A program made the position numbers and the translations under genes. A stretch of 64,000 nt of DNA from contig CAYLMV010000002.1 in NCBI GenBank assembly GCA_964384415.1, positions 21,253-85,252 on the forward strand, in the 5' to 3' direction. This document shows, piece by piece, positions 34,369-42,236 of this stretch. A model generated the notes under the pieces. That model did no database searches. It saw only the letters and a list, made by a program, of their open reading frames with translations, and had not been told where the DNA came from. This DNA is from JAGVPT01 sp964384415. Its GTDB lineage: Bacteria; Bacteroidota; Ignavibacteria; UBA10030; UBA8401. The stretch's first letter is position 1; each line of letters begins with the position of its first letter.

Positions 34369-35220
34369 TTACTTCTCTATCGGTGCATCGATAAGATTTC
34401 CCCACTCGGTCCACGACCCGTCGTAATTCCGCACTTTTGGATATCCTAACAAGTACTTGAGCACAAACCAGGTGTGCGACGAGCGTTCACCGATGCGGCA
34501 ATACGCGGTTATCTCTTCCAGATCCGGTTTCACTCCCTTCGACTCATAAAGTGCCTTCAGCTCCTGAGCGGTCTTGAAGGTTCCATCCTCATTTACCGTT
34601 TGAGACCATGGAATGTTTTTCGCGCCCGGAATGTGTCCGCCGCGGAGGGACAATTCGGCTATTCCCGGAGGAGCGATGACTTTTCCCGTATACTCATCAA
34701 CCGACCGGACGTCAACGAGTCCATGGGAATGATCGTCGAGCCGGGCATAGACAAAATCTCTGTGAGCGCGCAGGTCATTGTGAACTTCGCCTACTTTGTA
34801 CGAGGTCTTGTTATACTTCGGTGTATTCAGCGTAAGCGGCTTTCCTTCGGCAACCCATTTTTTTCTTCCGCCGTTGATCAACCGGACATCTGCGTGTCCG
34901 TAGTATTTCAGCAGCCAGAATGCATAGGCCGCGAACCAGTTATTGTTGTCGCCATAGAGAATAAGCGGCGTGTCCGGTGTGACCCCGGATTCGCCGAGAA
35001 ATTTTTCGATCTGGTCCTTGCTGAGGATATCCCGACGGGTCTGGTCCTGCAATTGTGTTTTCCAATTCCAGCCGATAGCTCCCTCGATATGTCCCTTATC
35101 ATATTCACCCGTGTCCACGTCTACCTCAACGAACTTCAAAGCCGCATCATTTTTGTGCTCGAACGCCCAATCGGTCGTTACGAGCACGTTGGGATTTGCA
35201 TATCCATTACCTGAAGCCAT
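34369..35220 (-). CDS. Thiosulfate sulfurtransferase, CysA2-type two-domain rhodanese
   Basis: 283-aa rhodanese transferring sulfane sulfur from thiosulfate or a related donor. The N-terminal inactive domain (about 15-130; VDTGEYDKGHIEGAIGWNW) is followed by the active domain, with catalytic Cys241 in YCRIGERSSHTWFVL and the ending NYDGSWTEWGNLIDAPIE. This loop and tail closely resemble mycobacterial CysA2/SseC-region enzymes, which also neighbour DUF4395 genes. A strong GAGGAGGAAGT ribosome site precedes the ATG. It lies downstream of the DUF4395 gene and the poly-Cys leader, so sulfur-responsive expression is likely. Confidence 0.92.
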   Translation of the reverse strand: MASGNGYANPNVLVTTDWAFEHKNDAALKFVEVDVDTGEYDKGHIEGAIGWNWKTQLQDQTRRDILSKDQIEKFLGESGVTPDTPLILYGDNNNWFAAYAFWLLKYYGHADVRLINGGRKKWVAEGKPLTLNTPKYNKTSYKVGEVHNDLRAHRDFVYARLDDHSHGLVDVRSVDEYTGKVIAPPGIAELSLRGGHIPGAKNIPWSQTVNEDGTFKTAQELKALYESKGVKPDLEEITAYCRIGERSSHTWFVLKYLLGYPKVRNYDGSWTEWGNLIDAPIEK

Positions 35221-35376
35221 ACTTCCTCCTCATTATTTTGAAATGTGTTTCTCCATCGAAATGCTGATACTCCATATTGACAAACGCAATATCCATCACA
35301 AAGAGCGCCAATAGATCTCACTCCCCAAGTACATTTGCCGCCGTTTCAATCATGATTCTGCTTGACGGATCCGATC

Positions 35377-35841
35377 TCAGAAGTTCACGACTCGCTTAAG
35401 AGCTGCACGCGTGAAAAACGATAATCTCCGCAGCCTGAGATACAGGTAGCATCCGACACAGATATTAACGGTCAGGTTTACGACGGCGAGCACGACTACC
35501 AGACCTGCAAGGCTCCATCCGATGACGGGAGATTCCGCAGTCGTCAGGGAATAAAACGAGGCTGCTAGAAATGCGCCGCCAAGCCCTTGAGCGAACAGGT
35601 GCTGAACATTGTCTTCTTCGACGATGTCGGGGTGAACGATGCCGAGAGGGCGAAGAAGATGAGAGTAGAGAAGCTTGAAGGCTCCCGCTGAAGGTACGAC
35701 CGTCCCGATGATCATGACGAGAGAGACAAGGGCGACAAGCCACTCGAGTTTGAAGGCGAACGAAATCACGAGAAGCGTGACGATCGAGCCCTGGTTGATT
35801 TTAAGAGCCGTCCGATCGACGCGTGAAATTGCGTTTGGCAT
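35377..35841 (-). CDS. DUF4395 membrane protein
   Basis: 154-aa protein with about four membrane helices. The DUF4395 opening VDRTALKINQG is followed by a helix pair, a conserved LGIVHPDIVEEDNVQHLFAQGLGG loop (here split as LGIVHPDIVEEDN and VQHLFAQGLGG), and a final helix with CVGCYLYLRL. The CxxC and the constant association with sulfurtransferases or thioredoxins elsewhere suggest a role in sulfur transport or redox, not demonstrated. AAAGGA nine bases before the ATG is the ribosome site. The intrinsic terminator at 35877-35902 lies in its leader. Confidence 0.85.
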   Translation of the reverse strand: MPNAISRVDRTALKINQGSIVTLLVISFAFKLEWLVALVSLVMIIGTVVPSAGAFKLLYSHLLRPLGIVHPDIVEEDNVQHLFAQGLGGAFLAASFYSLTTAESPVIGWSLAGLVVVLAVVNLTVNICVGCYLYLRLRRLSFFTRAALKRVVNF

Positions 35842-35876
35842 GTAAGTCTATCCTTTCTGTGTGGATGAAAATAAAA

Positions 35877-35902
35877 AACCCTCTTCATAATGGAAGAGGG
35901 TT
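35877..35902 (-). terminator. Intrinsic terminator between poly-Cys ORF and DUF4395 gene (candidate attenuator)
   Basis: Minus strand AACCCTCTTC, loop CATTAT, GAAGAGGGTT, then TTTTATTTTC: a 10-bp perfect stem with a U-tract. It starts 28 nt after the stop of the poly-Cys ORF and ends about 35 nt before the DUF4395 start. Bases 35891-35899 of its 5' arm can alternatively pair with 35956-35961 and 35949-35951 inside the ORF (TGGAAG with CTTCCA, AGG with CCT), a possible antiterminator. Confidence 0.85.
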
Positions 35903-35930
35903 CGTTTGTCTTTAGACTTGTAGTTCGCTT

Positions 35931-36059
35931 TTACGCGGCGACTGCGATCCTTTCGCTTCCATCAATAATCAATGATCCGGGACAGCAACAACATGCTGCA
36001 CAACAGCAAACTCCGCAGAGCTGTCTGATGGATTCGATATGAACGGGATTGGATGGCAT
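35931..36059 (-). CDS. 42-aa poly-cysteine peptide, candidate cysteine-sensing leader peptide
   Basis: A 43-codon frame too short for routine calling. The peptide begins MPSNPVHIESIRQLCGV and continues CCCAACCCCPGSLIIDG, ending ERIAVAA. It has eight Cys, seven of them within nine residues (18-26). It lies directly 5' of an intrinsic terminator and the DUF4395-sulfurtransferase genes, the same gene context in which mycobacteria use poly-cysteine leader peptides. No ribosome site is seen, but the predicted promoter would start the mRNA at the ATG (leaderless). Alternatives are a metal-binding microprotein or modified peptide. Confidence 0.65.
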   Translation of the reverse strand: MPSNPVHIESIRQLCGVCCCAACCCCPGSLIIDGSERIAVAA

Positions 36060-36065
36060 TAGTAT

Positions 36066-36095
36066 ATAATCTACTATTCCTGGAACAATTGTCAA
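36066..36095 (-). promoter_or_regulatory. Promoter for the poly-Cys leader/sulfur operon
   Basis: Minus strand TTGACA (36095-36090), 18-bp spacer, GATTAT (36071-36066). Counting seven bases from the -10 places the start at 36059, the A of the leader ATG, predicting a leaderless transcript. Confidence 0.5.
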
Positions 36096-36138
36096 GTTTC
36101 GAAAGTGCCCGTTAGTCGGGCATTTTCAGAATAAAGTC

Positions 36139-36226
36139 ATTGCGAGGACCCCGACGTTTTACGTCGGGGGACGAAGCAATCTCCTCTTGAAATAAGGGGA
36201 TTGCTTCGGCAATGCACGCCTCGCAA
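36139..36226. repeat. Nested palindromic repeat (TTGCGAGG ... GAAGCAATC type)
   Basis: Three nested features: TTGCGAGG (36140-36147) pairs with CCTCGCAA (36219-36226), CCCCGACGT-TTT-ACGTCGGGG forms a 9-bp hairpin (36149-36169), and GAAGCAATC (36173-36181) pairs with GATTGCTTC (36199-36207). Elements reading 'cattgcgagg...gaagcaatct' recur in many unrelated bacterial genomes. It occupies most of the 36060-36446 spacer, where I see no gene. Confidence 0.75.
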
Positions 36227-36446
36227 AGACCTGTTTTTCGAAATGTCTCAGTAGCAAGTGCCCGAATGAAAAGGGGCAACATCTGCGGCCCGGATCGCTC
36301 AGTTGTTCCCAATCATAGAGTGAGATCGAGAAAGAACAAAGTCCATGCCCGTGTTATCTCGTTCGCAAACTCTCCCGCTTCCGCGGGACAACCTGTTTGG
36401 GTACGAGCATTGCAGTAGACTTTTCATCCCCGCCCGCCAATGTTTT

Positions 36447-37172
36447 CTAAGGCCGAACATCATTTCCGAAGGAGGCTTTTTTCTCCAGCAATGCATCAAC
36501 GATCGGCGCAGACATGAGAAGTATGCCTGCGATGAAGAGAGCCCAGCTGTACTCGGTCGGCAGGTCCAAGCGGATATTTCCCTTCCCTCCAAGCACAAGG
36601 CGCAGGGAGTGCTCCATGAACGCATAGAGAGCAAGCACGATGCCGCAGCAATGGAGCAACCAACTTAAATTGCGGACGGACTGAGGGGTGCCGCTAAGAT
36701 CACTCCGCGTCATTTGGGTACCCAACACGATGAGGACTAACGATACCAGCATAGGAGCCAGGACAGGTCCCCACCATGGGAGCGGCAGCAAAAACAGCAC
36801 GTCCCAGTCGAACATTGTATGAGGCCATCCGACAATTACTTTCAGAAAGAGATAGTAGAAAATATCCCACACACCGAAAGCAAGGATGAAACATCCGAAT
36901 CTGCTTCGCCACGACCGACCAGCCAGCCACCCGACGGCAGCAAGCATTACGAGGGTGGCAGTTTCGCGAAAAAGCTCCGTCGCTCCAAGAAAAGGCGCTG
37001 CGGGCAACGGAGAGAGCTGGTAGGGTTCTACCCGGTGCAACAGCGTTCTCAGGTATGCGACGCAAGCGGCCTCTACCCAGGCCATGGCAATGGCAAAGAG
37101 TGCCACAACGGCGAGCCGTTTTTCGGCGATCATTTTCACTTCCGCAGCCGATGCATTATCGAGAACCTTCAT
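36447..37172 (-). CDS. Polytopic membrane protein of unknown function
   Basis: 241-aa protein with about six predicted membrane helices, including LAVVALFAIAMAWVEAACVAY, LVMLAAVGWLAG, and FGVWDIFYYLFLKVIVGWP. The motif W-D-x-F-Y-Y-L-F-L-K-V-x-x-G-W-P is distinctive, and similar proteins occur as uncharacterised Bacteroidota membrane proteins. It is the third gene of a tight minus-strand set (37772 to 36447). Function unknown. Confidence 0.7.
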   Translation of the reverse strand: MKVLDNASAAEVKMIAEKRLAVVALFAIAMAWVEAACVAYLRTLLHRVEPYQLSPLPAAPFLGATELFRETATLVMLAAVGWLAGRSWRSRFGCFILAFGVWDIFYYLFLKVIVGWPHTMFDWDVLFLLPLPWWGPVLAPMLVSLVLIVLGTQMTRSDLSGTPQSVRNLSWLLHCCGIVLALYAFMEHSLRLVLGGKGNIRLDLPTEYSWALFIAGILLMSAPIVDALLEKKASFGNDVRP

Positions 37173-37194
37173 CGATTCTTTTCTCGGAACAGGC

Positions 37195-37329
37195 TCACTT
37201 CCGTAACAACGCCCGGATCAGTTGAAGGCCAATCAGCGCGGCGATGACAAAAGGAATTGCAAGCCGCGGCGCCTTTGCGCGTGCAGGGCACTCCATCGAT
37301 TCGATCCCGAATTGTCCCTTCTTGGTCAT
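37195..37329 (-). CDS. 44-aa single-helix membrane microprotein
   Basis: Short frame missed by length filters: begins MTKKGQFGIESMECPARAK and ends in a hydrophobic helix (AIPFVIAALIGLQLIRALLRK, here one residue over the short form AIPFVIAALIGLQLIRALL). Its ATG overlaps the TGA of the upstream gene (ATGA at 37329-37326), so translation is coupled, which supports it being real. It ends 22 bp before the next gene. Probably a small membrane partner of the flanking membrane proteins. Confidence 0.6.
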   Translation of the reverse strand: MTKKGQFGIESMECPARAKAPRLAIPFVIAALIGLQLIRALLRK

Positions 37330-37772
37330 ACCGAAACTCCATTGCCTGTCTCAATTTTTCCGGGCAGGGTCTTTTGAGATTGCGCAATAAACTTTCCAAG
37401 GTACGCTCCCCCGAACGACGGAACGAACGCAATGAGTGATCCGGCGCCGTCGGGGAGCAAGAGGCCGGTCTGGTGAGTCGCGGCGAGCCAGGCAAATTGC
37501 GAAATTGGCACAAAGACCCCCATTGTCAATGCATATTTCCAAACGTGTTGACGGGTCAAATACCCGATAAAGAATCCGAACGAGAGAAGGAGCAATACCG
37601 GGAATTGAGGTTCCGAAGAGTTCAGATTGACAAAAGCGGTGAGCCAGCCGAGAAACAGGGTTGTCATCATTCCGAACAGTGCAGGCCGAAAATAGACGAC
37701 TATGACTCCCGCAAGAAAGACAAGAGCAAGTCCGTTGAATCCGACTATTGTGAACATAAGTTTAATCGGCAT
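37326..37772 (-). CDS. Membrane protein of unknown function
   Basis: 148-aa protein with four to five membrane helices (LMFTIVGFNGLALVFLAGVIVV, FPVLLLLSFGFFIGYL, AGSLIAFVPSFGGAYLGKF). The glycine-rich last helix resembles small inner-membrane permease-like domains, but I do not recognise a family. It is the first gene of the three-gene membrane set, coupled to the 44-aa microprotein. Confidence 0.7.
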   Translation of the reverse strand: MPIKLMFTIVGFNGLALVFLAGVIVVYFRPALFGMMTTLFLGWLTAFVNLNSSEPQFPVLLLLSFGFFIGYLTRQHVWKYALTMGVFVPISQFAWLAATHQTGLLLPDGAGSLIAFVPSFGGAYLGKFIAQSQKTLPGKIETGNGVSV

Positions 37773-37957
37773 CTTCCACCTCTCTCAAAATGATCAATGG
37801 GTTGAATTAAGGTCGATCTCCGACAAATTTCGAGTCAATGTAGAATTCCATCACAAACTTTCATCCGCCGCTTCCCGGCAATCGGCAGAGATCACACTGA
37901 CGCCGTTCCGCAACAATGATGAAACGCCGATCGACCGTCCAGCGAACAGGAGGTTTC

Positions 37958-38257
37958 TCATTTGCTTTGACGGATTAATTTTTCGAGAGCATTGAGATGC
38001 TCTGTGAAGGCTTTTCGTCCTGACACAGTTACGGAATAGGTGGTGAGAGTCTTCTTCCCAACAAACTCTTTGTCTACCTTGACATATTTTTTGTGTTCCA
38101 GGACCGCGATATGTGTAGCCAGATTCCCGTCGGTGAGACTGAGCATTTGCTTCAGTGAATTGAAGTCGACAGAGTCGTTCACCACCAGTATTGACATCAC
38201 AGCAAGGCGGACTCGGTTCTCGAATGCTTTGTTAAGACTTTCAACAATATCTTTCAC
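37958..38257 (-). CDS. Winged-helix transcriptional regulator
   Basis: 99-aa DNA-binding protein of the HTH_34/MarR-like winged-helix type: FENRVRLAVMSILVVNDSVDFNSL, recognition region LTDGNLATHIAVLEHKKYVKV, and the wing KKTLTTYSVTVSGRKAF. Its start overlaps the stop of the membrane-protein gene at 38254 by 4 bp (ATGA). Such regulator/membrane pairs are frequent in Bacteroidota and probably regulate themselves. Confidence 0.88.
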   Translation of the reverse strand: MKDIVESLNKAFENRVRLAVMSILVVNDSVDFNSLKQMLSLTDGNLATHIAVLEHKKYVKVDKEFVGKKTLTTYSVTVSGRKAFTEHLNALEKLIRQSK

Positions 38258-38856
38258 TTTTCGTACTTCATATACATGAACGCTCCATAGAGAACGTGCA
38301 GCATCCCGAATCCAGCCCCCCAGAGAATCAGGCCGTAGTCAGGCCACATTGCCCCCATCAGACCGAGGCCTATTTCGCTGATGCCCAGGTACCGGATCTC
38401 TCTCAGCGTATACTTGCTGGCGTTCAGGAGCGCGAGGCCGTAAAAGATGAGCATCGCGGCAGCGATGAGCCAATAGATCCCGTGATAGGCCAGAATACCG
38501 CAGAACGCGCCGCCGGCAGCGAGCGGAACAAAGAGATTCATCACAAGATATTTCGTTGCGGCAGTCCAGACCTCGAGACCATTGCGCTTCGCCATGCGGG
38601 TGGAAAAATAGGCGGCGAGCCCTATCGCGCACGCCAACGTGACGACGGCTTCAAGACTGTAAAGCAGAAGCATCTGAGTATCGGCATGGTCGGAGCCCGA
38701 TTTGCCCAGCTGCATCCATGCGATGGCGCAGGCCGCAATGCCAACCGCGCCGGCGCTCACGCCCGACAACCCGCTCAGCGAAAGAAACTTCGAGGATTGT
38801 TCCATCAGGGATCGGATTTCGGCAATGTCTTTGAGTCGATTATCGATGGAGTCCAT
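38254..38856 (-). CDS. Membrane protein paired with winged-helix regulator
   Basis: 200-aa protein with a short cytoplasmic N-terminus (MDSIDNRLKDIAEIRSLMEQS) and about six membrane helices, ending GAGFGMLHVLYGAFMYMKYEK. Its stop overlaps the regulator start. The family is usually annotated only as hypothetical membrane protein. The pairing suggests that the membrane protein senses or titrates the regulator, which is inference only. Confidence 0.75.
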   Translation of the reverse strand: MDSIDNRLKDIAEIRSLMEQSSKFLSLSGLSGVSAGAVGIAACAIAWMQLGKSGSDHADTQMLLLYSLEAVVTLACAIGLAAYFSTRMAKRNGLEVWTAATKYLVMNLFVPLAAGGAFCGILAYHGIYWLIAAAMLIFYGLALLNASKYTLREIRYLGISEIGLGLMGAMWPDYGLILWGAGFGMLHVLYGAFMYMKYEK

Positions 38857-38978
38857 GGCATGTCACCGCTGTCGTGAATAAATTCCCGTCCATTTGTGCT
38901 TAAATACAAAGCACTTTCTACTACAAAGTAATCATCCGGGAAGAGACTGTCAAGAGAAATATTCAGGGAGCTTTGAGG

Positions 38979-39695
38979 TTAAAAGTGGAGGAATTGTATT
39001 GCCAGGCCGCATGCCAATACCGTCAGGCCGGCAAGCGCGTGACTGTAGCGTTCAAGCTTTCCAACGGGGAGAAGGGAGAGTCCGAAGAGCGACGTCAAGA
39101 CGACGGTGAGCATCGTGGCGATGGTAATGATGCCGAATATCACGCTCACCGCCGCGACCTGACCATAATGCCCTTTCGCGGCTGGGTACATGAGGATAGG
39201 AATAAGCGGTTCGCAGGGACCGAAGACGAAAATCGTGAAGAGGATCCACGGCGTCATAGACTCCTTCTCTTCTTCATGGACATGGAGATGTTCCATCTGG
39301 TGTGTATGTTCATGAGTATGGAAGGTCCCGTCCGGGTGGACGTGAACATGGTGATGAGGCCTATTCCTTAACGCCCGCCGGATTCCCCACACGAGGTAGA
39401 CAAGGCCGAATGCAATGAGAAACCAGCCGGCGAAATTTCCCCGGAAGGACTCGATCCACTGCAAATGCATAATGGCAACGCCGAACATAATTCCAACAAT
39501 ACCGAGAACAACCGAACTGCCGACATGACCGATGCCGCAGAGAATGGTCACCCAGATTGTCTTGACCCGTGACCACTTCCCCGCCCGGGCCATCACGATG
39601 AACGGGAGATAATGATCCGGACCAAAGAGCGTATGAATGAACGCTACCGAAACTGCGGTAAGAAGCAAGAGTGACAACTCGCCGGTCATGAACAT
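38979..39695 (-). CDS. His-rich nickel/cobalt or metal exporter family membrane protein
   Basis: 238-aa transporter with about six membrane helices. The N-terminal motif FIHTLFGPDHYLPFIVMAR is the H-x(4)-D-H signature of the NiCoT/UreH-like family. A cytosolic loop (about 110-145) is packed with histidines (HHHVHVHPDGTFHTHEHTH), a likely metal-binding buffer. FVFGPCEPLIPILMYPA follows. The direction of transport cannot be told from sequence; close annotations include UreH-like and sulfite-exporter families. It is convergent with nothing and lies 70 bp from the gamma-lyase gene. Confidence 0.8.
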   Translation of the reverse strand: MFMTGELSLLLLTAVSVAFIHTLFGPDHYLPFIVMARAGKWSRVKTIWVTILCGIGHVGSSVVLGIVGIMFGVAIMHLQWIESFRGNFAGWFLIAFGLVYLVWGIRRALRNRPHHHVHVHPDGTFHTHEHTHQMEHLHVHEEEKESMTPWILFTIFVFGPCEPLIPILMYPAAKGHYGQVAAVSVIFGIITIATMLTVVLTSLFGLSLLPVGKLERYSHALAGLTVLACGLAIQFLHF

Positions 39696-39766
39696 CCTTT
39701 GCTGTTGTACAAAATAAATCGCACCCCCTAGAAAATACGGAATTCTTCAGATCAACTCAATGCATT

Positions 39767-41077
39767 TCAGAAACTATTGTCCAGCGCTCTCCGGAGATCG
39801 TAGATAATATCCTCGGCTTTCTCAAGACCGACGGAGAGACGGATTCCCTCGGGATCAATTCCGCGTTTCAATTGTTCTTCCGGCGGGATGGCGGCATGGG
39901 TCATGGAGCCGGGGTGCTCGATGAGTGTCCGGATCGTTCCGAGACTCACCGCAAGCGTGATCGTATACGATTTCTTGGCGATGAAATTGACCAGAGAATC
40001 GGCGCGGCGCCTCCGCTCTTTCGGCGTACTCCCTTTCGGAAGGAAGTACAGAAGAGTCCCGGGGGCAAAATTTCCGTCGTAGTCGACAAGCTGGGAATGA
40101 GCCAACGATCGCTGTGGAAATGAATCGAGGCCGGGATAACTCACCGACGCGATTCGCTTGTCGCGCTCAAGCGCCTCCGCGACTTTTTGCGCAGACTCAA
40201 TTTGCTGACGGAACCGTACCGCAAGCGACGGAAGTCCGTAGACAAGAATCGGCCAGGCGCTCTTTGTCGCCAGCACCCCGCCGAAATCCTTACGGTATAA
40301 CATCAGGTGGTCGTAACTCCATTGCGGACCGATGACGACTCCCCCCATGTCCGTGCTGAAACCGCATAACCCCTTCGTAAGAGATTCCACCACAAAGTCG
40401 ACCCCGAAGGACATGGGCCGTTGACAAAAGGGAGTCGCAAACGTGTTGTCCACCACAGTGAAGATGCGGTGCAGAGGTGTCCGATGCGCGTTGTGCAGCT
40501 TGGCCAGCGCTACGATCTTCTGAATATCGATGAGCTCCATCGTCGGATTCACCGGCGTTTCAAAATAGAGCATGCGCGTTTGCGGCGTGATGGCCTTGCT
40601 CAACGCTTTGGCGTCGTTGAAGTCTACCCAGGTGACCTTAATCTTGTACCGCGGGTACCAGTTTTTGAAGAGAGAATAAGTGCACCCATACAACATTTTG
40701 TGCGCGACGATCTCGCTCCCCGTGCCGGCGAGGATCCCGCACACGGCAGAGATCGCCGCCATCCCCGTCGAAAATGTAATGGCGCACTCTCCCCCTTCGG
40801 CCATCGCCAGATTTTCTTCCAGAATCTCCTTGTTGGGTTCGCCGAGACGGTCATAAATATAGATCGGGGCCTTCGATTTTACCTGAAAATCATCTCCGTG
40901 ATGCGCGAATTCTATGAAGCCTTTCGCGCCGCGTTTCGTCGTGTCGAGCCGATACGTAGAAGATGACGAGATTGGGGGAATAAGATGGTGGCTGTAATCC
41001 CACTTTGTCGTGTAGGGTTTTCCGTAGATGAGCCGTGTTTCGGCGGCGTATGCTCTTGCCTTCGATTTCTTTTTCAT
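39767..41077 (-). CDS. PLP-dependent trans-sulfuration family enzyme (cystathionine/methionine gamma-lyase-like)
   Basis: 436-aa fold-type I PLP enzyme of the Cys/Met metabolism family. The PLP lysine is Lys235 in VESLTKGLCGFSTDMGG. FSTGMAAISAVCG forms the phosphate loop, FTVVDNTFATPFCQRP contains the cofactor Asp, and HPGSMTHAAIPPEEQ is the family signature near the C-terminus. Length is a little above the usual 380-400 because of insertions (RLDTTKRGAKGF and an extended 200s loop). Specific activity (gamma-lyase versus gamma-synthase) is not decided by sequence. AAAGGAGT precedes the ATG. Confidence 0.88.
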   Translation of the reverse strand: MKKKSKARAYAAETRLIYGKPYTTKWDYSHHLIPPISSSSTYRLDTTKRGAKGFIEFAHHGDDFQVKSKAPIYIYDRLGEPNKEILEENLAMAEGGECAITFSTGMAAISAVCGILAGTGSEIVAHKMLYGCTYSLFKNWYPRYKIKVTWVDFNDAKALSKAITPQTRMLYFETPVNPTMELIDIQKIVALAKLHNAHRTPLHRIFTVVDNTFATPFCQRPMSFGVDFVVESLTKGLCGFSTDMGGVVIGPQWSYDHLMLYRKDFGGVLATKSAWPILVYGLPSLAVRFRQQIESAQKVAEALERDKRIASVSYPGLDSFPQRSLAHSQLVDYDGNFAPGTLLYFLPKGSTPKERRRRADSLVNFIAKKSYTITLAVSLGTIRTLIEHPGSMTHAAIPPEEQLKRGIDPEGIRLSVGLEKAEDIIYDLRRALDNSF

Positions 41078-41448
41078 GGAAATACTCCTTTCGGCAATAG
41101 GCTAAGATCTCTCAAGCCGCATGCCCGGTTTCAGAAACAACGCGCGATCCAGACAATCGGAGAAAACAGAAAGATTCCCAAAAGAACGAATCGATTTCCA
41201 TTTTCAATAAGCACACCTCTTCGAATGCCTGTCCATAGCGCATCTGCCATTCGCCGGTTGGATCGGGTCCCATATGGAATAGATTCACTCAAAGCCACTC
41301 CCTGCATTCGTTCGGTTGCGCGCCGTTCCACATATCATTGATATGCCGTCAGGTGTCGCAAGTATCGTACCAAAGCGCATCATATATAGGTGGGTTAACT
41401 GACAGGTTAGCAGGGAATGGATGGCGAATTTAACTGGCTTGAAATAGA
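41078..41448. other. Spacer without a convincing gene
   Basis: 370 bp upstream of the gamma-lyase gene. It contains the palindrome CATATCA-T-TGATATG (41331-41345, 7-bp arms), possibly an operator, and a 66-codon minus-strand frame (41131-41331) ending in a hydrophobic stretch but lacking a ribosome site. I could not identify a SAM or other known riboswitch by eye. Confidence 0.4.
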
Positions 41449-41480
41449 AAAGCCGCACCTTTTGTCCGGGGTGCGGCTTT
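41449..41480. terminator. Intrinsic terminator after the ferritin gene
   Basis: Perfect 11-bp stem AAAGCCGCACC/GGTGCGGCTTT, 10-nt loop. The plus-strand side has a long T-run (CTTTTTTTTG) and the minus side TTTTCTATTTC, so it can act in both directions; the gene it serves is ferritin on minus. Confidence 0.85.
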
Positions 41481-41512
41481 CTTTTTTTTGAATGATCTCG
41501 ACGGCGGTGGTT

Positions 41513-42007
41513 CTACTTGCTTGCCCTCGCTGCCAATTGACGATCCATCATGATGATGCTCACCGGGGAATCGTCGATCATCTTCAACTGGTCCAGAATA
41601 TCTCCCGCAGTCCTTTCCTCTTCTACTTGCTCGGTGATAAACCACTGGAGCATGATTTGGGTGGGATAGTCTTTCTCTTTGACCGCGAGTTCGTACAGTT
41701 TGGTGATCATTCCGGTCACTTTTTGTTCATGCTCAAGCACTTGCTTGAAGACATCTGCCGGAGATTTGAATTTCGTCTGGGGCTTTTCAATAACATCAAG
41801 TTCGACGTGGCCGTTTCGTTCGATGACATATCCGTAGAACTTCATCGCATGACCGTACTCCTCGCCGCTCTGCACGCGCATCCAGCTGGCAAAGCCGGAC
41901 AAATTCGCCTCGGCAAAATGCGAAGACATGGCTAAGTAAAGATAGGAAGAGTAGATCTCCTTGTTGATCTGGTGGTTCAGGGCATCCTGTATCGCCTTAC
42001 TGAGCAT
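41513..42007 (-). CDS. Non-heme ferritin
   Basis: 164-aa iron-storage ferritin. Four-helix bundle with ferroxidase ligands visible at Glu17 (INKEIYSSYLYLAM), Glu50 and His53 (SGEEYGHAMKFYGY), and the later HEQKVTGMITKLYELA and FITEQVEEERTAGDIL helices. FtnA-type length and no heme-binding Met of bacterioferritin. Monocistronic with its own terminator. Confidence 0.95.
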   Translation of the reverse strand: MLSKAIQDALNHQINKEIYSSYLYLAMSSHFAEANLSGFASWMRVQSGEEYGHAMKFYGYVIERNGHVELDVIEKPQTKFKSPADVFKQVLEHEQKVTGMITKLYELAVKEKDYPTQIMLQWFITEQVEEERTAGDILDQLKMIDDSPVSIIMMDRQLAARASK

Positions 42008-42217
42008 CGCGCTCTCCTTTCAAAAGAATGAGAAAACTTGTGATTGCATTGTTGCTCTCAATATAACAATCTGAACCTTGTGATGCATCTCAGGAGGTCT
42101 GCCGAGCAATAGTTCATCATTTGAGCGCTCGTGGGTTGTTGGAAATGCTGTGCAGCGTCATCCTGTGGACCCGTACACATACTCAAATAGCGACACTATC
42201 GGCTCATGAAGAATAGC

Positions 42218-42232
42218 AGCCTTCCGAAGGCT
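42218..42232. repeat. REP-like palindrome AGCCTTC-C-GAAGGCT
   Basis: Seven-bp arms around one base, just downstream of the glucan phosphorylase stop. The CCTTC-S-GAAGG core recurs twice at 50674-50749. The rest of the 42008-42236 spacer shows nothing clear. Confidence 0.6.
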
Positions 42233-42236
42233 TGCT

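Noticed and set aside
36345..36668. 107-aa plus-strand ORF
   Set aside because: It lies mostly antisense to the membrane-protein gene at 36447-37172, with no ribosome site or family likeness.
41131..41331. 66-aa minus-strand ORF
   Set aside because: No ribosome site and no family match; hydrophobic C-terminus alone is weak evidence.
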